This document shows positions 18,696 through 28,365 of a DNA stretch of 42,838 nucleotides, piece by piece; position 1 is the stretch's first letter, and each line of letters starts with the position of its first letter. Source of the stretch: Methanolinea sp. (GTDB lineage: Archaea; Halobacteriota; Methanomicrobia; Methanomicrobiales; Methanospirillaceae); the NCBI GenBank assembly GCA_030019395.1, contig JASEES010000049.1, positions 1-42,838 of the forward strand, given 5' to 3'. The notes below the pieces were generated by a model. It saw nothing but the letters and a program-made list of their open reading frames with translations, was not told where the DNA came from and did not search any database. The translations under genes were made by a program, and so were the position numbers.

Positions 18696-18873
18696 ATTCT
18701 CATTTGACTCATATCTGCCCGATCAGGTCTTTTTCCCGGTCTGTCGAGGTATTCCGGTGATAGGAGTATGGATCCCCCCCGGAAGGAGACGTGATAAATC
18801 TGGGGCAAACTATTATCCGTCCGTGGGTAAATTACCGGTTACCCCGGCGTCACAGATCGAAGGGGGAAAAACC

Positions 18874-19203
18874 ATGCCGGACGTATCCAGGACCGAGATA
18901 GGGAGGAGACTGTTCTCCCTCCAGAAGGAGAAGAGTATCGAGCAGGCCCTAGAAAAGATACGCAAGAACCTTGGCGAGGAATGGAGGGATTTCTCCCAGG
19001 AGGAGATCGACCTCCTCAAGCATGCACTGGGTGATGCGTGGGTCTTCATCGAGCGGGACGTATGGGAGAAAATTGCGTTCTCCCGGCTGTCGAGGCGCGA
19101 TGTCCTCGATCTCATCGCCATAGGCAGGGAGTCCCGCGCAAAGGAAATCGACCAGAGAGTGGCCGTTGAGAAGGCATCACGCGTTCTCAGGGCAACCATG
19201 TGA
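18874..19203 (+). CDS. Conserved-looking hypothetical protein, 109 aa
   Basis: I do not recognise the family. The protein is strongly helical and charged (Lys/Glu/Arg-rich), with no Cys, signal or membrane segment. A possible helical repeat pattern runs over residues 10-100. ATG 18874 has AGGGGG about 7 nt upstream. It is divergent from the ech operon and convergent with ATP synthase operon 1. Its composition and codon use look like its neighbours, which supports a real gene. Confidence 0.6.
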   Translation: MPDVSRTEIGRRLFSLQKEKSIEQALEKIRKNLGEEWRDFSQEEIDLLKHALGDAWVFIERDVWEKIAFSRLSRRDVLDLIAIGRESRAKEIDQRVAVEKASRVLRATM

Positions 19204-19366
19204 CAGGAAAACGGGGAGGTCAGTCGAGGGCCTCTCCACCCTGCCCATTGCAGGGCACGATTGCAATGCATTGATTTATCTCTTTTCAATCCGGATTCTA
19301 TGGTTAGTCGTACCGGGTGGAGGGAAAGATCCCATCACCCGTAAGGTCCAAAAAAAAGGTGGAAAA

Positions 19367-19498
19367 ATGAGATCATATCGCCATCTCCGTCATGTCCTGG
19401 TCACGATGCGAACCGGGCAGGTTGCACGCAGGGAACCCGGTCTCAAGACACTGATCGATGTCTGCGAAAGGGTGGGTGGAAAAGAAGGGCAGAATTAA
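19367..19498 (+). CDS. Possible 43-aa basic small protein
   Basis: A short open frame starts at ATG 19367 with GGTGG 5 nt upstream and ends 4 nt inside the 3' end of atpD (operon 1). The product is Arg-rich (MRSYRHLRHV start) and resembles no family I know. It could be chance coding. The SD and position in an otherwise empty 290-nt gap are the only support. Confidence 0.3.
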   Translation: MRSYRHLRHVLVTMRTGQVARREPGLKTLIDVCERVGGKEGQN

Positions 19499-20172
19499 CC
19501 TTTCCTGGACATCTGCCCGCCGGAGGGGGATCTACCCTGTCCCCTTTTCTTACGGTTGAGGATCTTTTTCACTTTTTTCAGGCGGAAGAGGTCTTCGCGT
19601 TCCCTCTCCTCGATGGTGATCTTGATGTACTTCGCCTGCCTTTTCAATTCGGGTATCAGGACCTGTTCGAGTGCATTGACCCTGCGCCGGTTCATCTGGA
19701 TCTCGTGGCCCAGCCGGCGGAGTGCCGTCTCGGTCTCGGCAAGACCGATGATTAAGTCTATTTCCGACTCGAACCGCTCGGCTGTCTCGTCAATTCTTCC
19801 GCTGACGCCAAGGATACTGTATCCCCTCTCGATCGAGGGAAGGGAGAACCTCTTCTTTTCGATGATGGGAACAGGGACGCCCATGATGTTCTTGCCTCCG
19901 ATATCGAGTGCAATCTGCTTGCGCGTCGTAAAGGACACGGAACGGAGTGTCACCGGGTCGTCCACTGCCTGGGCGATGACGAGGGACCTGAATGCAGTTT
20001 CCGCAACGGTCTCGAGCTCATCCCGTGAACGCGAGACGGACCCCATGATCCGGAAAAACTCCTGGATGAGCGCATCCATCTTCTCCCGCAGGAGGTCCCT
20101 CCCCTGCTCTGCAAGCTTTATCTGGGCTCTCTTCCTGATGAGTTCCATCCTGGTCGGGTTGACCTGTTCCAC
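19495..20172 (-). CDS. atpD: A1Ao ATP synthase subunit D, operon 1
   Basis: Subunit D is the long coiled-coil central shaft that turns inside the A3B3 head. The start VNPTRMELIRKRAQIKLAEQ and the C-terminal RRVNALEQVLIP block are typical. I use GTG 20172, preceded 4 nt upstream by GGGGTGAT; GTG 20181 (GTGA overlap with atpB) is equally possible. The 225-aa length is slightly above the usual 209-212 because of a basic C-terminal tail. It is the last gene of operon 1: unlike operon 2, no small membrane gene (AhaG-like) follows. Confidence 0.93.
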   Translation of the reverse strand: MEQVNPTRMELIRKRAQIKLAEQGRDLLREKMDALIQEFFRIMGSVSRSRDELETVAETAFRSLVIAQAVDDPVTLRSVSFTTRKQIALDIGGKNIMGVPVPIIEKKRFSLPSIERGYSILGVSGRIDETAERFESEIDLIIGLAETETALRRLGHEIQMNRRRVNALEQVLIPELKRQAKYIKITIEEREREDLFRLKKVKKILNRKKRGQGRSPSGGQMSRKG

Positions 20173-20177
20173 GGGTA

Positions 20178-21575
20178 TCACCCCGCCCTGTACCTGGGGT
20201 GGTACTTCCGAATGTATTCCAGCTTGATCCTCTTGAGTTCGTCCTCGGGCAGTTTTGCAAGAAGCTCCCACCCGATGGTCAGCGTCTCCTCGATACTCCT
20301 GTTGGCACTCCCCTGCGTGACAAATTTCTTCTCGAAATCATCGGCAAACGAGAGGTAGACCTTGTCAAGTTCTGTTAAAGCCTCCTCGCCGACAATGGCG
20401 ACGAGGCGGCGCAGGTCTCTCCCGTAGGCGTAGGATGCGTACAGCTGGTCTGCCACGTTGCGGTGGTCTTCACGCGTCTTTCCAGGCCCGATACCGAGGT
20501 TCATGAGGCGCGAGAGGCACGGCAGGACATCGATGGGCGGATCTGCCCCTCTCCTGTAGAGGTCACGGGAAAGGACGATCTGCCCCTCGGTGATATACCC
20601 GGTCAGGTCAGGGACGGGATGCGTGATGTCGTCATCCGGCATCGTGAGGATCGGGATCTGGGTAATCGAGCCCGTCGTGCCCTTGATCCTTCCCGCACGC
20701 TCGTAAATCGAGGCAAGGTCCGTGTACATGTACCCCGGGTACCCCCTCCTTCCCGGCACCTCCTCGCGCGCTGTCGATATCTCCCTCAACGCCTCGCAGT
20801 AGTTGGTCATGTCAGTCAGGATGACAAGGACATGGAGGTGGTGGGTATACGCGAGGAACTCTGCAACGGAGAGGGCGCACCGGGGTGTCGCGATCCTCTC
20901 GATCGTCGGGTCGTCGGCAAGGTTCTGGAAGAAGACAACGCGTTCGAGGGCACCCGTCCGTTCGAATTCGTTCATGAAATAGGAGGCCTCCTTGTGCGTG
21001 ATACCCATTGCCACGAATACCACGGCAAAGGATTCTTCCCTCCCGAGGACCCGGGCCTGCCGGGCTATCTGGGCTGCAAGCTTGTTTGCGGGAAGACCTG
21101 ACCCGGAGAAGATGGGGAGCTTCTGTCCCCGAACGAGCGTGTTTAATCCGTCAATGGCAGACATGCCGGTCTGGATGAAGTCCGAGGGCTTGTCGCGGGC
21201 GTACGGGTTGATGGGCATCCCGGAGATATCGACCGTGTCCTCCGGGATGATCTCCGGTCTCCCGTCCCGGGGCCTCCCGACACCGGAAAAGACCCGCCCG
21301 AGCATGTCGAGGGAGACATCGATGCAGGGGGACTGTCCCGTGAACCTGACCGAGGTTGCCTTGTTGTCCACACCGCTCGTTCCCTCAAATACCTGTACCA
21401 CCGCAAGCTCCCTCGATACGTCGAGGACCTGGCCATTCCGTACCTCGCCATCGGGCAGCGTGATCCGCGCCGTCTCCCCGAACGATACTCCCTTCGGTCT
21501 CTCGACGAATATGAGGGGACCTGAAACGTAGCTGACCGTCCGGAATTCCCGATCGACGAGTGAAACCGGGGGCAT
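20178..21575 (-). CDS. atpB: A1Ao ATP synthase subunit B, operon 1
   Basis: This non-catalytic nucleotide-binding subunit alternates with A in the A3B3 hexamer. It lacks a P-loop, as expected; the site reads [15 protein letters not shown] near residue 153. Family blocks [19 protein letters not shown] and [12 protein letters not shown] are present. It is 465 aa. The start overlaps the atpA stop (TGATG). It is more similar in style to its operon-2 counterpart than to subunit A. Confidence 0.96.
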   Translation of the reverse strand: MPPVSLVDREFRTVSYVSGPLIFVERPKGVSFGETARITLPDGEVRNGQVLDVSRELAVVQVFEGTSGVDNKATSVRFTGQSPCIDVSLDMLGRVFSGVGRPRDGRPEIIPEDTVDISGMPINPYARDKPSDFIQTGMSAIDGLNTLVRGQKLPIFSGSGLPANKLAAQIARQARVLGREESFAVVFVAMGITHKEASYFMNEFERTGALERVVFFQNLADDPTIERIATPRCALSVAEFLAYTHHLHVLVILTDMTNYCEALREISTAREEVPGRRGYPGYMYTDLASIYERAGRIKGTTGSITQIPILTMPDDDITHPVPDLTGYITEGQIVLSRDLYRRGADPPIDVLPCLSRLMNLGIGPGKTREDHRNVADQLYASYAYGRDLRRLVAIVGEEALTELDKVYLSFADDFEKKFVTQGSANRSIEETLTIGWELLAKLPEDELKRIKLEYIRKYHPRYRAG

Positions 21576-23314
21576 CAGTGTTCCACCTCCAGTGCTCCGA
21601 TCTGCGCCTTCACCCTGTCTGCAAGCTGCCTGATCTGCTCTACCTCGCCAATCTCCTTCATCCGCGCGATCTCGGCCCTGAGCGGGAGCGAAGAGATCTG
21701 CTTGAGCGAAACCCCGCGGTTCATGGCTTCCTCTGCTGCCTCGTAGTAGGAAATGATGGTCGCGAGCATCCAGAACTGCTTGTCAAGGGGGCAGAACGAA
21801 TCGGTATCGCTATAGGCGCTCTGCTGCAGAAAATCCTCCCGTATCATGCGTGTCACCTCGAGGATCGCCTTCTCGCTCTCGGGAAGAGCGTCCGGGCCTA
21901 CGAGCTGGACGATCTCCTGGAGTTCGACTTCTTTCTGCAGGAGGTACATCGTCTTGTCACGCAGTTCCCTCCAGTTCCCGGCCATCATCTCCGTAAACCA
22001 CTTCTCGACGCTGTCGAGGTAGAGCGAATAACTCTTAATCCAGTTTACCGAGGGGAAATGCCGCCGGTATGCAAGGTTCGTATCGAGTGCCCAGAACGTG
22101 CCTGCAATGCGCAGGGTGTTCTGCGTGATGGGCTCGGAAAAATCGCCACCCGGGGGAGAGACCGCTCCCACGATGGTGACCGAACCGGTACGGCCTTCCG
22201 GACCGAGGCAGATGACGCGCCCGGCACGCTCGTAGAAGGCGGCAAGCCTCGTCGCGAGGTATGCGGGGTATCCTTCCTCACCCGGCATCTCCTCGAGGCG
22301 GCCGGAGACTTCCCTTAATGCCTCGCCCCACCGCGAGGTCGAGTCGGCCATCAGCGCAACATCGTACCCCATGTCCCTGTAGTATTCAGCCATGGTAATC
22401 CCCGTGTAGATGGATGCTTCCCTTGCTGCCACAGGCATGTTCGACGTATTTGCAATCAGGATTGTCCTCTGGATGAGGGGGAGCCCTGTGCGGGGGTCGA
22501 CGAGTTCGGGGAACTCCGAGAGTACATCAGTCATCTCGTTTCCCCTCTCCCCGCACCCGATATAGATGATCACCTGTGCATCTGCCCACTTGGCAAGGGT
22601 CTGCTCGGATACGGTCTTTCCGGTTCCAAACCCTCCGGGGATCATGGCCGTACCTCCCTTGGTAAGCGGGAAAAGGCAGTCGAAGATCCTCTGCCCCGTC
22701 ACAAGGGGGACCGTCGGATCAAGCTTCTTGACGTAGGGACGTCCTTTCCGTACCGGCCACCTCTGGAGCATTGTCAGTTCAGTTCCGGAGTCGAGTTCGC
22801 AGATGGTATCGGTGACCCTGAACCGTCCTTTCCGGATCTTTTTAATCGTGCCGGTGACTCCCGGAGGGACGAGAATATGGTGGGTGAAATGAAACTCCCT
22901 GACCGAACCGAGAATTTCACCCCCTTTCACCTGCGTCCCTTCAGCTATTGCCGGTTCAAAATCCCACTCCCTCTCGCGCGAGAGTCCCGTCGCAGAAATT
23001 CCCTTCGATATGAAAGAACCGCTCTTTTTTGCCAGTTCGGGGAGAGGCCGCTGGACCCCGTCGAATATCGATGAGATGAGGCCGGGCCCCAATTCCACAG
23101 AAAGGGGTTGTTCGGTGTTCTTTACCGGTTCACCAATGGATAAGCCCGTCGTGTCCTCGTATACCTGGACGACGGCCCAGTCTCCTTCCAGCCGGATAAT
23201 CTCGCCGGGGAGGTCGAGCGTCCCGACGTTTACCACGTCGTACATCTTGGACCCCCGCATCCCTTCGGCAATGACAACCGGGCCGGAAATCCGCGAAATA
23301 GTCCCCTGAATCAT
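21575..23314 (-). CDS. atpA: A1Ao ATP synthase catalytic subunit A, operon 1
   Basis: This catalytic subunit makes or hydrolyses ATP. The P-loop is [12 protein letters not shown] near residue 230, the Methanosarcina-like version (operon 2 has [12 protein letters not shown]). [18 protein letters not shown] and the [27 protein letters not shown] block are present, as is the non-homologous insertion near residues 120-190. The length of 579 aa is normal and there is no intein. The start is 2 nt after atpF. Confidence 0.97.
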   Translation of the reverse strand: MIQGTISRISGPVVIAEGMRGSKMYDVVNVGTLDLPGEIIRLEGDWAVVQVYEDTTGLSIGEPVKNTEQPLSVELGPGLISSIFDGVQRPLPELAKKSGSFISKGISATGLSREREWDFEPAIAEGTQVKGGEILGSVREFHFTHHILVPPGVTGTIKKIRKGRFRVTDTICELDSGTELTMLQRWPVRKGRPYVKKLDPTVPLVTGQRIFDCLFPLTKGGTAMIPGGFGTGKTVSEQTLAKWADAQVIIYIGCGERGNEMTDVLSEFPELVDPRTGLPLIQRTILIANTSNMPVAAREASIYTGITMAEYYRDMGYDVALMADSTSRWGEALREVSGRLEEMPGEEGYPAYLATRLAAFYERAGRVICLGPEGRTGSVTIVGAVSPPGGDFSEPITQNTLRIAGTFWALDTNLAYRRHFPSVNWIKSYSLYLDSVEKWFTEMMAGNWRELRDKTMYLLQKEVELQEIVQLVGPDALPESEKAILEVTRMIREDFLQQSAYSDTDSFCPLDKQFWMLATIISYYEAAEEAMNRGVSLKQISSLPLRAEIARMKEIGEVEQIRQLADRVKAQIGALEVEH

Positions 23315-23315
23315 C

Positions 23316-23636
23316 TCATCGCCTCACCACAATGTTGTACCCGACCGCCCTTCGCAGGAGGTTCTCGAGATAACCGGGTCCCCCTCCGGTCCGCGCCCTC
23401 TTCGGTATCGGGATGATAATGGGACGGTACGTCCTCTCTATCCTGTTCATCAGTTTCTCATCAAGTGCCTGGATGAAATCCTCGTTCACCGCAATGATCC
23501 CCGTATCATCCCTGTGAAGGAGAGGGGGAATGATTTTTCTTGCCTCCTGGGCATCGGCTGCCTCGATCACTTCAGCACCCGCCAGCCGGAAACCTGCAGC
23601 AGTGTCCGGATCGGTAACGACCATGAATTTATACAT
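23316..23636 (-). CDS. atpF: A1Ao ATP synthase subunit F, operon 1
   Basis: A small Rossmann-like central-stalk subunit that binds D. The 106-aa length and the blocks [15 protein letters not shown] and GIIAVNEDF are typical. It overlaps atpC by 8 nt. Confidence 0.92.
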   Translation of the reverse strand: MYKFMVVTDPDTAAGFRLAGAEVIEAADAQEARKIIPPLLHRDDTGIIAVNEDFIQALDEKLMNRIERTYRPIIIPIPKRARTGGGPGYLENLLRRAVGYNIVVRR

Positions 23637-24678
23637 GCCTCAGCTCCTTCTCGAGTTCTGCATCAGGAATACGGGCATCCTTGCACCGTGCAATGATGCG
23701 GATATTGATGATCTCGTTCTGTTTTGCCCAGAGGTACCCGATGACGACTGCACCGCCCAGGGGGTCGCTCCGGAAGACCCCCGTCCCCTTTCTTGTCAGG
23801 TACTCGTCCAGTTCTTTTTCCAGAACGGAGAACGTCCCCGTCCGCATTGCCTCGGGAATGAGCGGAGCAAGGAAGTAATACGGCGTGCCTTCCACGTTCC
23901 CCACGATCTCGTCAATAGTGCCTGCTTTCACCAATGCCAGGAACTTTTCGGGCGTGATGTGTTCGCCTCCCGGCAGGAAGTATTTTTCAGCGGTTTCAGG
24001 ATCGACCCTGTCCCTGTTCATCCTGATTGCGTTTTTCAGGTTGAGGGAGTCTATCTCCTGCATGAGAAGCGTCCTCATCACCTCGTGATCGCTCTTCCCT
24101 GCTTTCAGGAGTGCAAGCGAGTTTTCATAGTGGAACCGGTCGAGGGCATACTCGAGAATGGAGAGCTCCCGGGCTGATGCGTACTCGTCAAAATACTGCG
24201 TGAGGGGTCTTGCGAAGGGGACATCCCACGTGGCGAGAAGGTCGACAACCCCCCTGACGTCGGGTTGCTTGATCAGCTCGACGAGAAGCGGTTCACCGAG
24301 GGACCCTGCGGGAATAAGGCACTCTTCGATCTCTTCGGGGGACACGTGCAGGTGCTTTCCCCTCATCACGGTCTTGATGTTGTGGACGTCCCAGCGGGCA
24401 AGGATGATCCGGACGAGCTGTTCGGCATCGCTCCCCTCGACGAGGGAGAGGATCTTCTGGCAGGTATGCACGAGGTTCAGGCGGAGCGCAGTCTCGATCC
24501 CCTTAAGGCCGGGATAGAGCACGCTCGCTTCCTGTATCTCGTCCCTGTAAGGTGTCTTCTCGAGTTCGCTCACGAGGGACGGGATATCCTGCTGTATCAT
24601 CAGTGCATCGAAGGCTTTTGGCCCGAGCAGCCGGCTGTGCATTCCCCTGACCCTCGCGTTGATGTAACCGAGATCCAT
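23629..24678 (-). CDS. atpC: A1Ao ATP synthase subunit C, operon 1
   Basis: Subunit C is the soluble funnel that connects the D/F shaft to the membrane rotor. The N-terminus MDLGYINARVRGMHSRLL is the standard soluble form with no membrane helix, unlike the operon-2 copy. It is 349 aa, normal. ATG 24678 has GGGGAG 5 nt upstream, overlapping the atpE stop; GTG 24684 is possible. Confidence 0.93.
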   Translation of the reverse strand: MDLGYINARVRGMHSRLLGPKAFDALMIQQDIPSLVSELEKTPYRDEIQEASVLYPGLKGIETALRLNLVHTCQKILSLVEGSDAEQLVRIILARWDVHNIKTVMRGKHLHVSPEEIEECLIPAGSLGEPLLVELIKQPDVRGVVDLLATWDVPFARPLTQYFDEYASARELSILEYALDRFHYENSLALLKAGKSDHEVMRTLLMQEIDSLNLKNAIRMNRDRVDPETAEKYFLPGGEHITPEKFLALVKAGTIDEIVGNVEGTPYYFLAPLIPEAMRTGTFSVLEKELDEYLTRKGTGVFRSDPLGGAVVIGYLWAKQNEIINIRIIARCKDARIPDAELEKELRHV

Positions 24679-24680
24679 GA

Positions 24681-25265
24681 TCACTCCCCGAAGAGAATGC
24701 GGCAGATTTCCCTCTTGGTCAGAATCTTGGCTCTTTCGAGCCGCGATTCAAGAGTGTTGTGTATCCGGATCTGATCATCGGGAGACGAGACGACAACACC
24801 ACCCCACGTTTTGATATCGGGATTGATTGTGAAGTTTCCCTCCATCTGCGAGACGACCTCCCTGCAGAGTGCCTCGTCACGGGGGTCAACGTGAAGGACA
24901 ACGGAGTTCTCTCCCATTTCTTTCAACGATTCGGAAAGGAGTCGGGAAAAAAGGGAGCGGTAATCGTTCTTCTCCCGGATTTTACCAAGGTGCCCGGTCA
25001 CCCGGGAGTACACCGCGTTCAGGATCTCTTCTTTGGCAGCGATCCCGGCCGATCTCTCGTCCAGTCTGGTCTTGTACAGAAGACGGTTTCTCTGGTCCGC
25101 AACGGTCGCCCGGGCCCGGGCCAGGAATTCCTCGCGTATTGTTTTTGCCTTCTCCTCCGCATCCTGAATGATTCCCTCGCTCTGGCGGGCTGCATTACTG
25201 CGAATCTCTGCAATTTTTTCCTCTGCCCCTGCCTCCATTGACTGTATGAGATCCTCATATGTCAT
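24681..25265 (-). CDS. atpE: A1Ao ATP synthase subunit E, operon 1
   Basis: This is the peripheral-stalk subunit. The first 90 residues form an Ala/Glu/Lys coiled coil that pairs with subunit H, followed by a globular domain that binds the head (GGVVVSSPDDQIRIHNTLESRL). It is 194 aa. GGGGAG lies 8 nt upstream of ATG 25265. Confidence 0.92.
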   Translation of the reverse strand: MTYEDLIQSMEAGAEEKIAEIRSNAARQSEGIIQDAEEKAKTIREEFLARARATVADQRNRLLYKTRLDERSAGIAAKEEILNAVYSRVTGHLGKIREKNDYRSLFSRLLSESLKEMGENSVVLHVDPRDEALCREVVSQMEGNFTINPDIKTWGGVVVSSPDDQIRIHNTLESRLERAKILTKREICRILFGE

Positions 25266-25374
25266 TTCAAGGTCTCCCCTCTTCCTCCGGGTTTCAATCG
25301 CCTCCCCATCCCGTGGCAGGATACGCTTTTTCTGACAACCCTGCGCACCGTGGAGGAAAATCTGTCTTTTCCCC

Positions 25375-25593
25375 TCACTCCACCATGATGATGATCATGG
25401 ACGCGACGACGAAACCGAGGATGACCAGGGTTTCGGGGATTGCTTCAAGAACGATGATCGAACCCGATGTCTCGGGTCTCTCCGCGATCGTTCCAGCCCC
25501 CGCTGACCCGATCCGTGATTGGGCCCATGCAGTTCCTATCGCACCAGCAGCAAAAGCAATTGCTGCGCCCAGTGGAATTTCCCATCCAGCCAT
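25375..25593 (-). CDS. atpK: A1Ao ATP synthase proteolipid K, single hairpin, operon 1
   Basis: This is the rotor-ring subunit, 72 aa with two hydrophobic helices. The ion-binding carboxylate is Glu54 in AIPETLVILGF, with Gln25 in helix 1 (GTAWAQSRIG), the pattern of Methanosarcina proteolipids. Many copies form the ring. Its RBS is the strongest in the operon (AGGAGG, 7-8 nt before ATG), and it has its own upstream TATA boxes in a 157-nt gap after atpI, which suits the need for about ten copies per enzyme. Confidence 0.96.
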   Translation of the reverse strand: MAGWEIPLGAAIAFAAGAIGTAWAQSRIGSAGAGTIAERPETSGSIIVLEAIPETLVILGFVVASMIIIMVE

Positions 25594-25630
25594 ACAAATG
25601 CCTCCTACACCTGTAACATAATCTTAAAGA

Positions 25631-25676
25631 TATATAAAATCAATACCTCAACAACATGATTTAAATCTTTTTATAA
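25631..25676 (-). promoter_or_regulatory. Internal promoter region for atpK (operon 1)
   Basis: Two TATA-like boxes on the - strand lie in the atpI-atpK gap: TTATAAAAAG (25667-25676) and TTTTATATATC (25631-25641). They lie about 40-80 nt upstream of the atpK start. A T-run just after atpI (CTTTTTTCCC, near 25715) could end part of the upstream message. Together they could make atpK and downstream genes more abundant. Confidence 0.55.
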
Positions 25677-25750
25677 CCCGGGATGGAAACTTCGTTCCCT
25701 CCCGGATGCAGGGAAAAAAGCACGGGAGCTAACCGGAAATTATTTCCTGT

Positions 25751-27664
25751 TCAATCTGTTTTCTTCTCCCTTCCGAAAGGCCTGTACTCTGTCCCGCCCC
25801 CTTCATAGAATTTGGAATAAAATTCCACGATATGAAGTCGAACCGAGTGGAGCGACGGGCTGAACATTGCGAGTATGATGTTGAGTGCATGGAGGAGAAC
25901 CGCAATGACAATCCCGGCGACGAGGACACCGATCGCACCCCCAAGTTCATTTGCTACCATGGCAAGGATGACCGATGCCATCCCTATCGCCATGATCCTC
26001 GCATAGGAGAGGATGTTCCCGATGGTACTCATCACTTCTATCACCCCCATCGTTCCACCACCGTACACGAGAAGCGGGAGGAATGCGACAAGGATGATTG
26101 CTGAAACGATCATCATGAAGGAGGGAAGTACCTTAACGAAGGTGAGGATGAGAAGTATGATTCCCAGCACGACACCCATCATCCCTGCCTTCTCGCAGAG
26201 ATGTTTCTTCTGATGCCTCGCATATGCGTTGAGTATGCCGATGGAGAGTCCCACGAAGATGTGGATCACGCCGATTGCAATGGCAAGCACGAGGAGGGGG
26301 ATCATGGCTTCCACCCTGTTCCAGGTTATTCCAAGGAAATGGACGGGGTGGAGAAGCCCGATGTGCTCTCCAAAGTCTCCGAAGAATTCGCCGAAGAGAA
26401 ACCCGAAGAAGATCGTCGGGAATGATGAAATAATCATGATATTCATGAGTTGCTGCATCCACTCCACTTTTTGGAACTTCTTTTTCATTGCAAGGCCAAA
26501 TCCGAGGATGCAGAGTCCGTATCCGATATCACCGACGATGATTCCGAAGAATATGGGAAAGAACAGCGCAAGGAGGGGGCTTGGGTCGATTTCGATGTAC
26601 TTCGGGGGTGATACCAGTTTCATGAAGAACTCGAAAGGCTTGACGATCCTGGGATTATCGTAATACGTGGGCGCGTTTTCCATCTCTTCCGGAGGTACCC
26701 GGACTTCGGTCAATACCACGCGGTCACCGAACTTTTCTCTCAGCGCTTCTCTCGTCTTTTTCAGGAACTTTTTCGGTATCCACCCCTTAATCATGATTGT
26801 GTGATCAGACTGCCCGAACATGTTGAGGGATCTCAGTTCTTCGAGGCGGTCTTCGAGGAGGCGGGTGTATACTGCAAGTTCCGTCTGCCATTTTTCCGCC
26901 AGAGTGCCAAGTTCACTGTCAATCTCCTCCATCTCCCTCGCGATATCACGCTTTCGATTATCGATGAGGGAAAGGGCTTCATTGAGGTGCATATTGGCGT
27001 ATTCTTCGGGAACCCTTACCTCGTTGACGTTCTGGGAGAAAAGAAAAGAGTGGACCTCCTGGGAGTATTTCTTGTTGAATACCGTGATTGCCGCGGTGGT
27101 CGTATCGTCAAGGTCCGCAGCAATGAACTCGAACTGGTTGTTCGTGATTGCTTTGAGCTGGGGACGGATCAGGTCAAGGACGTCCCGGTATTCTCTCTGG
27201 ATGAGGAGGACGCTCACCTCGAAGCCTTCCAGGATGGGCAACCTGTTCTCTAGGGGCTGTATCTTCTCCATGACTTTTGCATACCGGTCAAGTGTCGTCC
27301 GGGTCAGTTCGAGATCCCCTTTCCGTGTCGCCAGGTCGCGGACTTTGGATTCGAGGACGCGGACAACCTCCTTTGCCTCTGAAAGGAGTTCATCCGTTGT
27401 TTTTCCCCGCAATTCCCCGGTGCGTCTCTCTATTTCTGGTTCAACCGCTTTCCCGGGTAGAATCCGGGCAATACCGTGTAATTTCAAAAGAATGGCCGAA
27501 ATATCCTCGGTCTTTCCCGTCTCCATGGGGGAAAAAACGGGGTCGTCGAGTGAAAAGGGGATGTCCTGGAGGTGTACCGTTCCTTCCTGGTAGAGGACAT
27601 CGACGATCTGCTGGTAGTCTTTCTTTGGACCGACCACCAGGATATTTTTCATCTTCTGGAGCAT
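25751..27664 (-). CDS. atpI: A1Ao ATP synthase subunit I (a-subunit), operon 1
   Basis: This is the large stator subunit holding the ion half-channels. The N-terminal half is soluble and coiled coil; the C-terminal half (from about residue 365) has about seven to eight membrane helices. The essential Arg that faces the rotor is in LSYARIMAIGMAS near residue 555. It is 637 aa. The start overlaps the atpH stop (TAATG). Confidence 0.95.
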   Translation of the reverse strand: MLQKMKNILVVGPKKDYQQIVDVLYQEGTVHLQDIPFSLDDPVFSPMETGKTEDISAILLKLHGIARILPGKAVEPEIERRTGELRGKTTDELLSEAKEVVRVLESKVRDLATRKGDLELTRTTLDRYAKVMEKIQPLENRLPILEGFEVSVLLIQREYRDVLDLIRPQLKAITNNQFEFIAADLDDTTTAAITVFNKKYSQEVHSFLFSQNVNEVRVPEEYANMHLNEALSLIDNRKRDIAREMEEIDSELGTLAEKWQTELAVYTRLLEDRLEELRSLNMFGQSDHTIMIKGWIPKKFLKKTREALREKFGDRVVLTEVRVPPEEMENAPTYYDNPRIVKPFEFFMKLVSPPKYIEIDPSPLLALFFPIFFGIIVGDIGYGLCILGFGLAMKKKFQKVEWMQQLMNIMIISSFPTIFFGFLFGEFFGDFGEHIGLLHPVHFLGITWNRVEAMIPLLVLAIAIGVIHIFVGLSIGILNAYARHQKKHLCEKAGMMGVVLGIILLILTFVKVLPSFMMIVSAIILVAFLPLLVYGGGTMGVIEVMSTIGNILSYARIMAIGMASVILAMVANELGGAIGVLVAGIVIAVLLHALNIILAMFSPSLHSVRLHIVEFYSKFYEGGGTEYRPFGREKKTD

Positions 27665-27990
27665 TAGGGACCTTTTGCAACGATACGGCCGATTATCAGT
27701 TCCACTGCCTTATCTATCTGCTCTCCTGCACGTGCCGAGACTTGCTTCCGCTCCAGGAGCGAACTTTCCCTGATTTCCCGAATCTCCTGGTCCATTGCTT
27801 TTTCCTGTTCTCCCATGAAGCGCGAGGATTCTTCCTCTCCTCTCTTCCTTGCGCTTTCCAGGATCTCCTCTGCCCTTCTCCGTGCCTGTGCAATCGTTTC
27901 TTCGGCTTCTTTCGTGGCTTTCTCTATACGGGACTTGAGTTCGAGTTCCTTTTTCCTGACGACCTCCAGAAGCGATGATTCCTGGTCCAT
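27664..27990 (-). CDS. atpH: A1Ao ATP synthase subunit H, operon 1
   Basis: This coiled-coil peripheral-stalk subunit pairs with E. It is 108 aa, almost entirely Glu/Arg/Lys/Ala helix with no membrane segment. AAGGAGG lies 7 nt upstream of ATG 27990. Confidence 0.9.
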   Translation of the reverse strand: MDQESSLLEVVRKKELELKSRIEKATKEAEETIAQARRRAEEILESARKRGEEESSRFMGEQEKAMDQEIREIRESSLLERKQVSARAGEQIDKAVELIIGRIVAKGP

Positions 27991-28003
27991 GTTTTTCCCT
28001 CCT

Positions 28004-28174
28004 TTATAATAACCCGTGACGGGACTTGAGGAGCCGGGTGACGCCGGGCGGGGGTGGAAGTGAGGGTGAGGGAGATGGTTTGGGAAGAGCCCTGGCTCTC
28101 TCGATGCGCTCCATGCACCGGGTTAATGCCAGGTTTTTAAGTTTTTCTATGGTTTCTTCGTTTATTGCTGCCAT
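28004..28174 (-). CDS. Possible 56-aa leader protein of ATP synthase operon 1
   Basis: A short open frame lies between the operon-1 promoter and atpH, ending 13 nt before atpH. The product has a helical N-terminal half (MAAINEETIEKLKNLALTR) and a Pro/Ser-rich segment (PKPSPSPSLPPPPG) before a basic tail. I know no family for it. ATG 28174 has no SD at proper distance; TTG 28198 would extend it. Its placement and clear amphipathic start favour a real gene, but it may be only leader RNA. Operon 2 has no equivalent. Confidence 0.4.
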   Translation of the reverse strand: MAAINEETIEKLKNLALTRCMERIERARALPKPSPSPSLPPPPGVTRLLKSRHGLL

Positions 28175-28209
28175 TGCACTGGGTTCCGGCCCCTCCAATT
28201 GGGGTCGCT

Positions 28210-28259
28210 GATCTAAAGGTTATATGACTATTTATAACTTCCCTTCATACTTTTAGATC
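28210..28259 (-). promoter_or_regulatory. Operon 1 promoter flanked by an inverted repeat
   Basis: The TATA box GTTATAAATAG (- strand, 28228-28238) is flanked by GATCTAAAGGT (28210-28220) and ACTTTTAGATC (28249-28259), which are inverted copies matching at 10 of 11 positions. Arms on each side of a TATA box suggest an operator for a dimeric regulator. The region also lies upstream of uspA on the other strand (possible TATA at 28310-28317). Confidence 0.55.
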
Positions 28260-28365
28260 TTCCCCCGAATATCCTGGAAGATCGAGGTATATGCACATCG
28301 CCGCGCAGGGTTATATCTTCCCTCGTGCAACACTGCTACAGGTATGGATATGGTGTGATGGTGAC

